Shown in pieces: positions 1-7,061 of a DNA stretch of 64,000 nt. The first letter of the stretch is position 1, and each line of letters opens with the position of its first letter. The notes under the pieces were generated by a model. The model was not told the DNA's origin. It saw only the letters and a list, made by a program, of their open reading frames with translations, and did no database searches. The DNA lies in the NCBI GenBank assembly GCA_039565995.1, contig CP154795.1, positions 2,666,001 to 2,730,000 of the forward strand, in the 5' to 3' direction. This DNA comes from Propionibacteriaceae bacterium ZF39 (GTDB lineage: Bacteria > Actinomycetota > Actinomycetes > Propionibacteriales > Propionibacteriaceae). The translations under genes were made by a program, and so were the position numbers.

Positions 1-2639
1 TCAGCCTCCACCCGCGCCGCCTCGGCCTGTTCCTTCTCCCGGGCCGCCGCATTCCGGGAATCTTCGACATGTGCCAACAACGTGACCGCGGCGGACTGCA
101 CCGCCTGGGCCGTCCAGGCCTCGATCTCGAGCCGTCGGCGGCGGGCCTCGGCCTTGGCGCGCGCGGCGCGTTCGTGTTGGGCTGCGCGGCGCAGCGAGTC
201 GGCCCGGCCGGAGAGGCCGCGGACGCGTTCCTCGGAGGTACGCAGGGCCAGGCGCGCGTCCATTTCGGCCTGTCGGTGGGCGCGCGCGAGCTCCGCGAGT
301 CGATCGCGCTCGGTGGGGTCGACCTCATCGTCGATCTCCTCGGCGGAGGCGCGTTCGAGCCGGGCCTCGAGCTCGGTGAGCTGGGCCTCGTTGGTCGCGC
401 GGGACTCCTCCGCACGCTCCATCGACGCGGCGAGCCGCTGGGCTTCGCCCGAGGCCTGGGTCGCGGTGGACTGCAGCTGGCCGAGCTCCTCGGCGAGGGC
501 CGCCATGGCGGCGTCGGATTCGTGGAGGCGGGCGAGCGTACGCTCCACCTCGGCCCGGGCATCGGACTGGCGACGCGTGAGCTCGCCCAGGGAGAACCGC
601 AGCCGTTCCACCGTGTGATTGGCTTCGATCAGTTTCTGTTCGGCGTCGTCAACGGCGGCCTGGGCCTCGATGAGCGACTGGCCGCCGGCCGTGCCGCCCG
701 TGACGAACCAGAGCGACACCAGGTCGCCGGCGCGGGTCACGGCGGTGACATCCGGCAGTTGTTCGACCAGCCGACGGGCGGCCGCCAGGTCGTCGACGAC
801 CGCAGTCTTGCGGAGGACCCGCGCGACCGCGGGGCGGAGTTGCTCGGCACACGCCACGGTGTCGACCACATAGCGCGCCCAGTCTGGAAGTCGGGGCCAC
901 ACCTCGTGATCGTTGATCTCACCATGCAGGAGCAGACCGGCACGTCCGAGATCCTCGCGGCGCAACAGGTCCACGGCCTGCACCGCGGCCTCGACGTCGG
1001 ACACCGCCACCGCATCGGCGGCCGCACCGAAGGCAGCCGACACCGCCGTCTCATAGCCGGATTCGACCTGGACCAGACCGGCCACCGAGCCGAGCAGGCC
1101 GTCGACACGATCGCTCGCCGCCAGCAGCGCGGCCGAGGCGTCCTTGCGCTCGAGCCCGAGGCGCAGCGCCTCGAGCCGCGCGGTGGCTGCGGCCCGATCC
1201 GCGTTGGCCTTTTGTTCCGCCTGCTGCAGCTCGGTGAGCCGGGCTTCGACGGCTTCGAGTTGCTCTTCGGCGGCGTCGTGTTCCGCATCGAGGTTGCCCT
1301 CACCGGCGTCGAGCCCGGCCACCCGGGTTTCCTGGGCGGTGAACTCCCTTCGGGCGCGCTCGGCGCGGGCCACAGCTGCATCGCGGGCTTCAGCCGTGCG
1401 ACCCAGTTCGGCGATGATCGCCTCGGCACGGGACCGTGCGGAGGCCACCTGGCCCTGCAGCCGGGCGAGGCCTTCCCGTCGGTCGGCGATGGCGCGGAGC
1501 TGGTCGTTGAGTCGCTTCTCCTCGGCGGCGTGCGCGGATTCTGTCGCGCCTCGTTGGCGACCGGCCTCGTCGAGAGCGGCAGCCAGTCGGTCGGTTTCGG
1601 CCCGGAGCTCGCGCTCCTGTTCGGCCACCTGGGCGGCCTCGGCCTCGAGCTGCTCGGGATCACGGCCCGGGCGCTGTTCCCCGGCCTGCCCGGCCGTCGC
1701 GCTGCGGACGCGTTCGCCCGCGATCGACATCGTGGTGCTGACACGCTCGCGCAGGGCGGACAGGGCGTACCAGGTCTCCTGCGCAGCGACCGCGGCGGGC
1801 TGCGCGGCCCGCATGAGTTCCTCGGCCTCGGCCTCGGCGGCCCGGGACTCCTCCAGCAGCCGCTCGACCTCGTCACGACGCTCCCGGATCGCGGACTCGT
1901 CGGCCAGGTCCGATTCGAGCGCCAGGGTGGCCTGCACCAGATCGTCGGCCAAGAGCCGGGCTCGCGCGTCCCGCACCTCCGCCTGGATAACGGCCGCGCG
2001 CCGGGCGACCTCGGCCTGCCGGCCCAGGGGTTTGAGCTGGCGGCGGATCTCGGCGATCAGGTCGTTGAGCCGGTTGAGATTGCCCTCGGTCGACTCGAGT
2101 TTGCGAAGAGCCTTCTCCTTGCGCTTGCGGTGTTTGAGTACGCCGGCAGCCTCTTCGATGAAGCCACGCCGGCCCTCCGGCGTCGCCTGCAGGATCGAGT
2201 CGAGCTGGCCCTGGCCGACGATGACGTGCATCTCCCGGCCGATGCCGGAGTCGCTCAACAACTCCTGCACGTCGAGCAGGCGTACATTCCGGCCGTTGAT
2301 CGCGTACTCGGAGCCGCCGTTGCGGAACATCGTCCGCGAGATCGTGACCTCGGTGTATTCGATGGGGAGCGCACCGTCGGTGTTGTCGATCGTGAGCGCC
2401 ACCTCGGCGCGTCCGAGCGGAGCCCGGCCGGACGTGCCGGCGAAGATGACGTCCTCCATCTTGCCGCCGCGGAGCGACTTGGCGGCCTGGGCACCCATCA
2501 CCCACGCGAGCGCATCGACGACATTCGACTTGCCGGATCCGTTGGGTCCGACCACACAGGTGATGCCGGGCTCGAAGTTGAGCGTCGTGGCCGATGCGAA
2601 GGACTTGAAGCCGCGCAGCGTGAGTGACTTCAGGTGCAC
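1..2639 (-). CDS. smc: Chromosome segregation ATPase SMC (3' part missing at window edge)
   Basis: This is the SMC ATPase that organises and segregates the chromosome, working as a homodimer with ScpA/ScpB. About 879 residues are visible; the family is usually near 1180, so the second coiled-coil arm and the C-terminal ABC half lie outside the window. The N-terminal ATPase lobe carries the Walker A motif GPNGSGKSN at residues 31-39 and the Q-loop region (VGQGQLD). It is followed by a long Ala/Glu/Arg-rich coiled coil and the hinge at roughly residues 505-650. The start is a GTG three bases downstream of the gtrA stop, so the two genes are probably co-transcribed. In most actinobacteria smc lies next to mutM and rnc; here the accessory array at 3.3-8.7 kb intervenes. 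Confidence 0.97.
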   Translation of the reverse strand, partial: MHLKSLTLRGFKSFASATTLNFEPGITCVVGPNGSGKSNVVDALAWVMGAQAAKSLRGGKMEDVIFAGTSGRAPLGRAEVALTIDNTDGALPIEYTEVTISRTMFRNGGSEYAINGRNVRLLDVQELLSDSGIGREMHVIVGQGQLDSILQATPEGRRGFIEEAAGVLKHRKRKEKALRKLESTEGNLNRLNDLIAEIRRQLKPLGRQAEVARRAAVIQAEVRDARARLLADDLVQATLALESDLADESAIRERRDEVERLLEESRAAEAEAEELMRAAQPAAVAAQETWYALSALRERVSTTMSIAGERVRSATAGQAGEQRPGRDPEQLEAEAAQVAEQERELRAETDRLAAALDEAGRQRGATESAHAAEEKRLNDQLRAIADRREGLARLQGQVASARSRAEAIIAELGRTAEARDAAVARAERARREFTAQETRVAGLDAGEGNLDAEHDAAEEQLEAVEARLTELQQAEQKANADRAAATARLEALRLGLERKDASAALLAASDRVDGLLGSVAGLVQVESGYETAVSAAFGAAADAVAVSDVEAAVQAVDLLRREDLGRAGLLLHGEINDHEVWPRLPDWARYVVDTVACAEQLRPAVARVLRKTAVVDDLAAARRLVEQLPDVTAVTRAGDLVSLWFVTGGTAGGQSLIEAQAAVDDAEQKLIEANHTVERLRFSLGELTRRQSDARAEVERTLARLHESDAAMAALAEELGQLQSTATQASGEAQRLAASMERAEESRATNEAQLTELEARLERASAEEIDDEVDPTERDRLAELARAHRQAEMDARLALRTSEERVRGLSGRADSLRRAAQHERAARAKAEARRRRLEIEAWTAQAVQSAAVTLLAHVEDSRNAAAREKEQAEAARVEA

Positions 2640-2642
2640 GAG

Positions 2643-3302
2643 TCAGTCCCTGGTCGATGCCCCGGGCCGGCGGCCCTGATCGCGTTCGCCGTTGGGCAGC
2701 GGGCGGCCCTCCTCGTCGACCACCTCGGGCGCCACTGCAGGAGCGACCATCGGCAGATCATGGACCTTGCGTTTGTCCCGCACCGCCCGGAATGTCCAGA
2801 GTTTGTTGACCACGAAGTTGATCGGCATCGTGATGATGATCTGGACCAGGTTCGCCCAATAGAGCGCGGTCCGCAGACCCGTGGAGTCGTCGAGGAACGG
2901 GAACCAGTGCTTGAGTTCGAGCGGGGAGCCGTGTTTGAGCAGCAGCGTGATGATGATCTGGCCGAAGGCGTACGCCACCAGGCCGGTCGCCAGGAACGGG
3001 AAGAACTCCTTGAACCAGTTCGCGTGCTTGCTCGACTTGAACGTCCACGACCGGTTCAGCTGGAAGTTCCAGGTATTGGCGACAAGGAAGGCCACCGTGG
3101 TGATCACGTGATACCACCGAATATTGAAATCGGTGAACGGCAGGTCGATCGCCACACCCTGATAGTGCGGGAAGAGCTTGTTGCCGATGACAGTGACCAG
3201 CAGGTTCACGAGAACGCCAGAACCGCCGACCAGCCCGAACCGGATCAGCTGGATCCAATTGTGGCGGTGGCGGACGAAGACGTAGTCAGTGATCCTTTTC
3301 AC
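2643..3302 (-). CDS. GtrA-family membrane protein
   Basis: A 219-residue small integral membrane protein of the GtrA/DPMS family, whose members are thought to move lipid-linked sugars across the membrane for cell-wall or polysaccharide modification. The family pattern is clear: four hydrophobic segments (roughly residues 20-40, 65-85, 95-115 and 130-155), with the conserved NTWNFQLNRSWTF segment after the second helix and a second NF..NKLWTF near the end. The charged C-terminal tail of about 40 residues looks cytoplasmic. Its stop is only three bases from the smc GTG. The substrate cannot be inferred. Downstream in its own direction is smc; upstream is the first fpg-tail repeat. Confidence 0.9.
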   Translation of the reverse strand: MKRITDYVFVRHRHNWIQLIRFGLVGGSGVLVNLLVTVIGNKLFPHYQGVAIDLPFTDFNIRWYHVITTVAFLVANTWNFQLNRSWTFKSSKHANWFKEFFPFLATGLVAYAFGQIIITLLLKHGSPLELKHWFPFLDDSTGLRTALYWANLVQIIITMPINFVVNKLWTFRAVRDKRKVHDLPMVAPAVAPEVVDEEGRPLPNGERDQGRRPGASTRD

Positions 3303-3344
3303 GATTCGCCCAATCTAACGGCCCGTCGGGGTTTTGAGGCATCA

Positions 3345-3400
3345 GCGTTCCGCGTGGCGCAGGTTGGGAGCTTGAGCGGTTCATGCTTCGCGCAACTCCC
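3345..3400 (-). repeat. fpg 3'-tail-like repeat, copy S1 (array distal border)
   Basis: Read on the minus strand, this resembles the zinc-finger coding end of fpg. It shares CGCGAAGC, then ATGAACCGCTC, then a run matching the Cys-rich codons. The hand alignment needs short gaps. It sits between gtrA and the ASCH gene in the same orientation as fpg itself (8698-9549). As the copy farthest from fpg, it would be the oldest or native tail if insertions happen next to fpg. Confidence 0.6.
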
Positions 3401-3865
3401 TCAGCGATGCGCTAGCGCGAAGAACTCGGTGATGACAGTCGCCTGCTCGATGTCGGTGACGCCCCAACGAGACAGATGGGGCCGAAAGTGCTCGGCGTGC
3501 GCTCGCTTCCAGTACGCCAGGGAGAGATCACCCTCGCCCTCCGCGACGGCAATGCGCTCGGGAACGTCCTTGAACAGGTGAGTTTCCACGTCGACTGTGC
3601 GCAGGATGCAACGAGGATCTCCGTCCGAGCCCAGGGCGATCCAATGATCCCCGATCTTCGGAAGTGGATCACCGGCCCTCGAGTAGTCCTCGACAAGCCC
3701 GCTACCAGCGATCTTCTTGCCACTGAGGTAGAGATCGATGAGCTGGTCCGCAATGTCGGGACTGCCGGGGCAGGCGGCGATCACGGAGCCGTCAGGGCGG
3801 TTCTCGGGCGAAAGCGTGTCGACATACTCCCGCCAGAATCGCCTTTGATCCGGCGTCAGTCCCAT
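3401..3865 (-). CDS. ASCH domain protein
   Basis: A 154-residue single-domain protein of the ASCH superfamily (a PUA-like beta-barrel that binds RNA or nucleotides; close to the YhfF type). Typical pieces are the N-terminal FWREYVDTL helix, GSPDIADQLIDLYLSGKK, and the central GDHWIALGSDGDPRCILRT strand pair. The C-terminal helix contains AYWKRAHAEHF. Members may act in RNA metabolism or as amidohydrolases on modified nucleosides; the activity here is unknown. It is a single-gene module bounded by fpg-tail copies S1 and S2, so it is probably an acquired cargo gene. Confidence 0.85.
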   Translation of the reverse strand: MGLTPDQRRFWREYVDTLSPENRPDGSVIAACPGSPDIADQLIDLYLSGKKIAGSGLVEDYSRAGDPLPKIGDHWIALGSDGDPRCILRTVDVETHLFKDVPERIAVAEGEGDLSLAYWKRAHAEHFRPHLSRWGVTDIEQATVITEFFALAHR

Positions 3866-3880
3866 GATGGCAAACTACCT

Positions 3881-3937
3881 CGGTTCGATCACCGCTCCGC
3901 GGGACGGTAGGCGTACCGCAGCCGGGCACGGCAGGCC
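3881..3937 (-). repeat. fpg 3'-tail-like repeat, copy S2
   Basis: A 57-base stretch on the minus strand that aligns with the fpg codons for the first zinc-finger cysteine pair and beyond. It begins with the identical 14-mer GGCCTGCCGTGCCC and later shares TGCGGTACGCC and GAACCG, with one small gap. It covers a part of fpg slightly upstream of that seen in most other copies. It is no longer an open zinc-finger frame. It lies between the GDSL gene stop and the ASCH gene start. Confidence 0.8.
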
Positions 3938-3944
3938 AGCAGCA

Positions 3945-4586
3945 CTACGGGGCCATCAGATCCAGGACCTGCTCCACAAGAGCTTGCCCGAGCACCGCGT
4001 GCTGATCGGCATCGAGGTGCACTCCATCGACCTTGCTCGCGCCCGTGACCGTCCCTGCATCGAAGAACGAACAGTGCAGATCGCGGCAAGTCGCCTGCAA
4101 AGCGTCTGCCAGTCCCGCGGCGCTTACCTGGGCTCCTTCAAACTTTGGTCCGATGGGACCCCGTGGACGATCGAACATCGGTGGCGCAACTACGAGAATC
4201 GGGGGAACTGGCATGCCGGGTTCGATCGGCGCTTGGCGGATCGCCGTCACCAGCGCAGCCATCCCCTGGGCCGAGTGCCAGGCGTTGTGCCGGTGCATCG
4301 ATTGGAAGTCGTTGGTGCCCAGCATGAGGATCACAAGGTCGAGGGGTGAGTGGGCTTCGATGACCTGTCCGATGCCCGTCAGTCCATTGCGTCCGGGCTT
4401 GTAAGGATCCTCGAACACGGTGCGGCGCCCGTTGAGGCAGTCCTCAATGACTCGAACCCGGGCGTCACGTGCGTTGAGGCCCGCCTCCAGGACTCCCGGC
4501 CACCGCTCGTCGAAGGACAGCCGTCGCCGGGTGCCTGGAATGATCCCCCACGTGAGGGAGTCGGCGTACACCAACACGCTCCGCAT
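3945..4586 (-). CDS. SGNH/GDSL-family arylesterase-like hydrolase
   Basis: A serine esterase/lipase of the SGNH superfamily, resembling the cytosolic arylesterase (TesA/Ms-Act type) found in mycobacteria. Block I is YADSLTWG, with an unusual Ala in place of Gly before the nucleophile region Asp-Ser. Block III is MLGTNDF, and block V is DGVHLD, supplying the catalytic Asp and His near residues 195-200. An ATG giving MRSVLVYADS is preferred, which yields 213 residues; an upstream in-frame start at 4610 is possible. There is no signal peptide, so it is probably cytoplasmic. It is one cargo unit of the array, between S2 and S3. Confidence 0.85.
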   Translation of the reverse strand: MRSVLVYADSLTWGIIPGTRRRLSFDERWPGVLEAGLNARDARVRVIEDCLNGRRTVFEDPYKPGRNGLTGIGQVIEAHSPLDLVILMLGTNDFQSMHRHNAWHSAQGMAALVTAIRQAPIEPGMPVPPILVVAPPMFDRPRGPIGPKFEGAQVSAAGLADALQATCRDLHCSFFDAGTVTGASKVDGVHLDADQHAVLGQALVEQVLDLMAP

Positions 4587-4614
4587 GGCCTGGATCGTAC
4601 TGCTCACCAAGAGC

Positions 4615-4672
4615 CTCCGACGCGTACTGGTTCAGAAGCTCGACTCCTTCGCTTCGCGCAACATGGATGGAC
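4615..4672 (-). repeat. fpg 3'-tail-like repeat, copy S3
   Basis: On the minus strand this keeps TTGCGCGAAGCG, then after a short deletion GAGCTTC and ACGCG, in the order found in the fpg zinc-finger codons. It is more diverged than S2, S4 or S7. It lies just upstream of the GDSL gene and downstream of the GNAT gene. Confidence 0.55.
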
Positions 4673-4719
4673 TCAACCAATCCCGGCCGATGAGCGAGAA
4701 TGCGGGAGACGCGTTCGGG

Positions 4720-5262
4720 TCATCGTCGACGGAGACGGGTGTACATGAACATGTCCCGGCGTTCGGTCCCTACCTGCCGCCAGGACCGTAGGAGTCCCTC
4801 ACGTTCGAAGCCACACGCCTCAGCCGCGCGCCAGGAGCCCTCGTTCCAAGGCTCCACGTGGAGTTCCAGTCTTTCCACTTCCTCCAACGACAGCGCCCAA
4901 TCCGACAACACCTGCAACGCGGCACCGACGAGGCCACGCCGGCGAAACCTGGGTGAGATCCAATAGCCGGTGCTCGCCCGCCCCTCCTTGATGCCGCTGA
5001 GCCAAAGACCGATCTGACCGACCGGCTGCGCGCTGTGGTTCTCGACGATCGCGAACGAGTATCCGGCGCCAGTGCGGAGCCGATCGTGCTGTCGTGCGAT
5101 GTAGGCGAGAGCATGCTCCACAGTCCCGGACGCGGGCACGGTGGTGATCAGCGGAATCAAGGGGTCCTCCGACACCGACTGCACGAAACTCGCGTCGGCT
5201 GCACGGAACTCGCGTCGAGTGACACGGCTTCCGATGAGCTTGGGCATGGTCTTGGGAAGCAT
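4720..5262 (-). CDS. GNAT-family N-acetyltransferase (RimJ/RimL-like)
   Basis: Acetyl-CoA-dependent acetyltransferase of the GNAT fold, close to the RimJ/RimL group that acetylates protein N-termini or small amines. The acetyl-CoA loop is RFRRRGLVGAALQ, following the beta4 strand TGYWISP. The later beta5 strand RLELHVEPWNEGSWRAAEACGFEREG is typical. The open frame extends upstream to 5397, but that part runs through an fpg-tail repeat, so an internal ATG (MLPKTMPK at 5262, or 5247) is preferred, giving about 180 residues. Single cargo gene between S3 and S4. Confidence 0.82.
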   Translation of the reverse strand: MLPKTMPKLIGSRVTRREFRAADASFVQSVSEDPLIPLITTVPASGTVEHALAYIARQHDRLRTGAGYSFAIVENHSAQPVGQIGLWLSGIKEGRASTGYWISPRFRRRGLVGAALQVLSDWALSLEEVERLELHVEPWNEGSWRAAEACGFEREGLLRSWRQVGTERRDMFMYTRLRRR

Positions 5263-5351
5263 GCGGTCAGTCCAGCAGCCAGCGACTCGACCAGCAATTG
5301 CATTCCTGGTCTCGCACCGTCTTCCTCGGCACGAGCGGATGCGACCCACCA

Positions 5352-5421
5352 TCTGCGGAACGAACGTCCTGACTACGAAGTCGTCTTCGGTCGCCACTGA
5401 CAGCGCGTGCAGCGGGAGCTT
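5352..5421 (-). repeat. fpg 3'-tail-like repeat, copy S4 (best preserved)
   Basis: An ungapped hand alignment with 8677-8746 gives 57 identities in 70 positions. The match runs through the last fpg codons, across the stop codon (CTTCGTAG), and about 21 bases past it (CAGGAC.TTCGT). The repeat therefore includes sequence outside the fpg coding region. Orientation is the same as fpg. It separates the GNAT gene from the nucleotidyltransferase gene. Confidence 0.9.
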
Positions 5422-5432
5422 GTCCGGTCCCG

Positions 5433-6008
5433 TCAGGGTTTGTCAGCCTGCGCAATGAGCCACCGGCGCGCAGCCTGGACTGCCGCGACGTGGCCCTCCG
5501 CCACGGTCGCGAGCCTTCTCTCGATCAGTTCGGGGTCCACGAGGCGAGTCTCGATGAGGGCTGCGACGAAGTTCCGGTCCTTCTCTCTGAGGGCGCACAG
5601 CTTGGCGACGCAGAGGTCCTCTTTGTCGAGACACCAACCGGTGAACTGAGGCTCGCCTGACGGCGCTGCCGTGTTCGCATTACTGACTCGGACAAGCCGG
5701 TCCCGCCACCCGCCAGGCAGGACTGACGTGGTGAGATCGACACCATCGATGCTGAATCCGTGGAGCTCTTCGAATGGGGAGAACTCACCGGCCACACCTT
5801 CGATCATGTCCGCGAGGCGTGCGGTCTCATCGTTGTCGGCGGCGATGGGCAGGATATCGACCTCCAGCGACATCGTCGCCGCCGCGGGAAGCCCGCGCTC
5901 GGGGAACGAACCCAGAATCGCCTGTGAGCCAACAACGATCACTTCCCGATGGCCGATGATCTGACACGCCGCCCGGATCGCGTGTTCGAGCTGGTCGCGG
6001 CGCATCAA
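5433..6008 (-). CDS. Nucleotidyltransferase-like protein, probable toxin of a two-gene module
   Basis: 191 residues with the nucleotidyltransferase-fold signature. VVGSQAILGSF gives the GS motif, and EVDILP about 25 residues later supplies the acidic residue(s). This layout is that of DUF6036/AbiEii-like proteins that act as toxins in two-gene modules, transferring nucleotides to tRNA or proteins. Its ATG overlaps the stop of the upstream XRE-type gene by 4 bases, as expected for an antitoxin-toxin operon. The assignment as toxin is inference from family and arrangement. It is followed by repeat S4. Confidence 0.75.
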   Translation of the reverse strand: MMRRDQLEHAIRAACQIIGHREVIVVGSQAILGSFPERGLPAAATMSLEVDILPIAADNDETARLADMIEGVAGEFSPFEELHGFSIDGVDLTTSVLPGGWRDRLVRVSNANTAAPSGEPQFTGWCLDKEDLCVAKLCALREKDRNFVAALIETRLVDPELIERRLATVAEGHVAAVQAARRWLIAQADKP

Positions 6009-6523
6009 TTCACCCGAGCCAGCACGTCGAGACGATCTAGCTCGCTGAGGACCCCGCGCATCGGGGAGACCTCACGCATCTCGATCGACTCCCGGTCCAG
6101 CCCGGTCAACACGCGCTTCAGCCCCAGAATGTCGCCACTATCCACCAGGAGCTGCCACCGCTCCAGATTCCTGATGTGCGGCTGCCCGGTCACGCCCTCC
6201 CGGAGCCTACGGACATTCCCCACGATGATCGACTCCCACACCCGCAACGTCTCCCGGGTCAACTGCGATGAGATCTTGCGGTGCAACAGCCACGAACGGC
6301 GTTCCGAACGCGTGAGCTCGGGCTCGATCACGTGACGAACCACCCTGAGACGTCGCCCCATGCACGCCAGCAGACGATCCAGCTGCTCGTCACTGAGGTC
6401 CACCCGACCGGAGAGGAACTGACTGATGCTCGGCTGATGCACCCCGCTCAGCCGCGACAACTCACCTTGCCCGGTCCCGGTCTCGGCCATTACTCGACGC
6501 AGGACCTCCGCACGATCACTCAT
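6005..6523 (-). CDS. XRE-family HTH protein, probable antitoxin
   Basis: 172 residues. The N-terminal 60 residues form a helix-turn-helix of the XRE/Cro type (GELSRLSGVHQPSISQFLSG). The C-terminal 110 residues are rich in Arg, Glu and Leu and probably contact the partner. The gene precedes and overlaps the nucleotidyltransferase-like gene, so it is likely an antitoxin and autorepressor. The start ATG lies directly after a TATGAT -10-like box, with no ribosome-binding site, suggesting a leaderless mRNA. A perfect inverted repeat overlaps that box (see 6532-6550). Confidence 0.8.
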   Translation of the reverse strand: MSDRAEVLRRVMAETGTGQGELSRLSGVHQPSISQFLSGRVDLSDEQLDRLLACMGRRLRVVRHVIEPELTRSERRSWLLHRKISSQLTRETLRVWESIIVGNVRRLREGVTGQPHIRNLERWQLLVDSGDILGLKRVLTGLDRESIEMREVSPMRGVLSELDRLDVLARVN

Positions 6524-6535
6524 GCATCAATCATA
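6524..6535 (-). promoter_or_regulatory. -10 element for a leaderless HTH/nucleotidyltransferase operon
   Basis: TATGAT occupies 6535-6530 on the minus strand. Only six bases separate it from the ATG at 6523, which is the normal distance from -10 to the transcription start. The mRNA would therefore begin at or next to the start codon. Confidence 0.5.
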
Positions 6536-6550
6536 GCAGCGCACGCTATG
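6532..6550. promoter_or_regulatory. Candidate autoregulatory operator (6-7-6 inverted repeat)
   Basis: CATAGC and GCTATG form perfect 6-base arms around a 7-base spacer. The repeat overlaps the probable -10 box of the XRE antitoxin gene, so binding there would block RNA polymerase. Confidence 0.5.
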
Positions 6551-6552
6551 AG

Positions 6553-6654
6553 CTAGTCCAACGCGTGAATCGTTCTTCCTACGAGCGGTCCGTGGATGGT
6601 TACCCCCGCCCCTCCCACGGTCGCGATCAGCTTCTCGACGATCGGGACGTTCAC
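6553..6654 (-). CDS. Small ORF, 33 residues, function unknown
   Basis: A GTG start is preceded by GGAGG with six-base spacing and opens a 33-residue frame (beginning VNVPIVEKLIATVGG, ending in TIHALD). It starts directly downstream of repeat S5 in the fpg direction and ends just before the XRE operator. It could be a genuine small protein or the N-terminal remnant of a lost cargo gene. I do not recognise it. Confidence 0.35.
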   Translation of the reverse strand: MNVPIVEKLIATVGGAGVTIHGPLVGRTIHALD

Positions 6655-6659
6655 CTCGA

Positions 6660-6716
6660 ACCTCCGACTACTTCAGAATCGCTCGTTCACAAAGCTCGCG
6701 AGATGATGCGCCCCTG
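6660..6716 (-). repeat. fpg 3'-tail-like repeat, copy S5 (diverged)
   Basis: The minus strand shows GGGGCGCATCATC, CGCGA-GCTTTG and TGAAC in the spacing of the fpg codons around GTGCGCGAAGCGTTCATGAAC. Identity is roughly 60 percent by eye, so this copy alone would not be convincing. Its position between two cargo units supports it. Confidence 0.4.
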
Positions 6717-6974
6717 CGAGTCACGAACACCGCGGGAGGCTGCCTCCATGTCCTTCGATGTCTTCTTTCAGGGTTTCCGAGATGGGGAGAGTCTCCCCTG
6801 CGGCGGCGACGAGATGCGTGAGGCGCTGCTTCCCTACCCGGTGGCCGAGAAGCAGGAACACGACTATCCGCTGGTCCGACATGGGGACGGTGAGGCTGAT
6901 GTGTATCTGAGCAGCGAGTCGTGTCGTCAGGCCATGAACTCCTGCAGGTCATCCGATCCTGCTGACGCGGCCAA

Positions 6975-7030
6975 TCAGCGTAACGGCTGGCCGCGCGGGC
7001 AGAGGAAGCCCTTGCGACCCACCAACTGCC
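6975..7030 (-). repeat. fpg 3'-tail-like repeat, copy S6 (zinc-finger frame kept)
   Basis: The minus strand encodes VGRKGFLCPRGQPLR then a stop. This parallels the fpg end [19 protein letters not shown] without gaps over 13 codons, with one Cys replaced by Gly. It lies immediately upstream of the YefM-YoeB promoter region. Confidence 0.7.
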
Positions 7031-7050
7031 CTGTACGCTTTTCTGTACAG
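7031..7050. promoter_or_regulatory. YefM-type operator
   Basis: Two TGTAC-containing boxes lie upstream of yefM: CTGTACGC at 7031-7038 and the palindrome CTGTACAG at 7043-7050. The centres of TGTACG (7032-7037) and TGTACA (7044-7049) are 12 bases apart. In the studied E. coli YefM-YoeB system the operator also consists of TGTACA cores at that spacing. Confidence 0.65.
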
Positions 7051-7061
7051 AGGGAGGCAAT

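Noticed and set aside
69-2627. 852-codon plus-strand open frame opposite smc
   Set aside because: It is the antisense shadow of smc; the minus strand carries clear SMC motifs, and the plus frame has no recognisable domain.
5263-5397. N-terminal extension of the array GNAT gene
   Set aside because: The first codons come from the fpg-tail repeat S4 read in another frame and do not belong to the GNAT fold.
6565-6747. N-terminal 61 residues of the longest frame over the truncated conserved gene
   Set aside because: No family similarity, crosses repeat S5, and the ATG at 6748 has a proper Shine-Dalgarno.
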